A stretch of DNA of 25,306 nt from a virus. The stretch is from positions 1-25,306 of the IMG/VR virus record IMGVR_UViG_3300024346_000464; one strand, given 5' to 3'. The position numbers and the translations under genes were made by a program. Shown piece after piece: positions 24,792-25,306 of the stretch; the first letter of the stretch is position 1, and each line of letters opens with the position of its first letter. The notes below the pieces were generated by a model that worked only from the letters and a program-made list of their open reading frames with translations, ran no database searches and was not told where the DNA came from.

Positions 24792-24800
24792 ATATTTATA
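24792..24800 (+). promoter_or_regulatory. Candidate late-promoter motif ATATTTATA before the last gene
   Basis: Exact ATATTTATA with the TTTT prefix also seen before the sheath gene, 33 bases before the ATG at 24834. This suggests that structural-type transcription resumes after the polymerase gene. Confidence 0.45.
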
Positions 24801-24833
24801 TCATATAATTATATCCAATTAATAAACAATAAT

Positions 24834-25306
24834 ATGCGTTTAATAGACCTTATCCCACTAAAAGAGATTGATTTTAGAAATCAAGCTGCATTTGACACTT
24901 ATAATAAACAACATAAGTTAAGACCTGATACAAAAGTTAATATTGCAGGTAAAAATACAACTGCAGGTCAAGCTGTACAATCATCTACTACAGTTAAAGG
25001 CACATCGGTATTTGGTGGTAAAGCTCCATCTACCAAAAAAGGAAGTAATGATGATGTGGATGTATCTGATTATAAAACTGATGGTGAAGGTAAAGTTTTG
25101 TACAAAGGTAAAAAAGTAGCAGATTATAGATATAATATTAATACCGATGAACTTACACTTAATACAAAAGATGGAATAGAAGTATTTGACACACATAAAG
25201 ATATGTACAAATATCTACAAAAAAAGAAAGAAGAAGAACCAAAGAAACAAGGATTTTTATCTAAAATGGCTAATATGTTTACCAATAAAGATGGAGGTGG
25301 TGATAA
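24834..25306 (+). CDS. Uncharacterised protein, 3'-truncated by the window edge
   Basis: Open from the ATG at 24834 to the window end, 157 complete codons, with no stop seen. It starts MRLIDLIPLKEIDFRNQAAF, continues DTYNKQHKLRPDTKVNIAGK and a Ser/Thr/Gly-rich linker, then a beta-like segment (KVLYKGKKVADYRYNIN, LTLNTKDGIEVFDTHKDM), and a Lys/Glu-rich stretch YLQKKKEEEPKKQGFLSKM. No signal peptide or known catalytic motif is visible. The leader AATTAATAAACAATAATG is A-rich without a Shine-Dalgarno sequence. I do not recognise it; a virion or head-assembly protein is possible from the preceding promoter motif. Confidence 0.75.
   Translation, partial: MRLIDLIPLKEIDFRNQAAFDTYNKQHKLRPDTKVNIAGKNTTAGQAVQSSTTVKGTSVFGGKAPSTKKGSNDDVDVSDYKTDGEGKVLYKGKKVADYRYNINTDELTLNTKDGIEVFDTHKDMYKYLQKKKEEEPKKQGFLSKMANMFTNKDGGGD

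Overview
This 25.3 kb window is a contiguous stretch of a tailed-phage genome of the contractile-tail (myovirus, T4-type) kind. All supported genes lie on the + strand, are tightly packed (many gaps of 1-50 bases, one TAATG overlap) and are AT-rich. The host is probably a member of the Bacteroidota. Start codons lack Shine-Dalgarno sequences and have A-rich leaders instead, and the one non-structural gene has a promoter-like sequence of the Bacteroidota type (TTTG, 20 bases, TAnnTTTG). No rRNA, tRNA, integrase, transposon or CRISPR array was seen.

Layout. Bases 1-9562 hold the adsorption module: a LamG-like protein cut by the window edge, a fibrinogen-like-fold protein, a 79-residue unknown, two very long fibres that share an N-terminal anchor type and a C-terminal Peptidase_S74 self-cleaving chaperone but differ in the middle, and a GT-B glycosyltransferase. 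Bases 9574-11307 encode an adhesin-like protein with a complete Hint (intein-like) domain between an N-terminal virion domain and a C-terminal LamG domain. Bases 11376-23346 are the tail proper: sheath, tube, a tail assembly chaperone pair probably joined by ribosomal frameshifting, a small protein, the tape measure, a gp48/gp54-like tube-initiator candidate, a gp53/LysM-like wedge protein, a large hub-like protein and a small unknown. From 23517 the content changes to a short, divergent family-A DNA polymerase with its own promoter-like region and different codon use, then a partial unknown gene running off the right edge.

How the parts fit together. The chaperones should load onto the tape measure. 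The hub, gp53-like and gp48/54-like proteins should build the baseplate, on which tube and sheath polymerise. The fibres and LamG, fibrinogen-like and Hint proteins should give host recognition. A short motif, ATATTTATA, recurs 14-51 bases before most structural transcription blocks and is the best candidate for the phage's late promoter. A rho-independent terminator separates the tube gene from the chaperone genes.

The most noteworthy signals are the Hint domain with Cys1 and terminal His-Asn but Lys at +1; the frameshift between the two chaperone frames, where the second frame has no ATG before its likely functional part; the complete absence of GATC in my reading of the whole window; the ATATTTATA motif; and the altered active-site residues of the short polymerase. 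All functional calls rest on motif recognition by eye; no database search was run.
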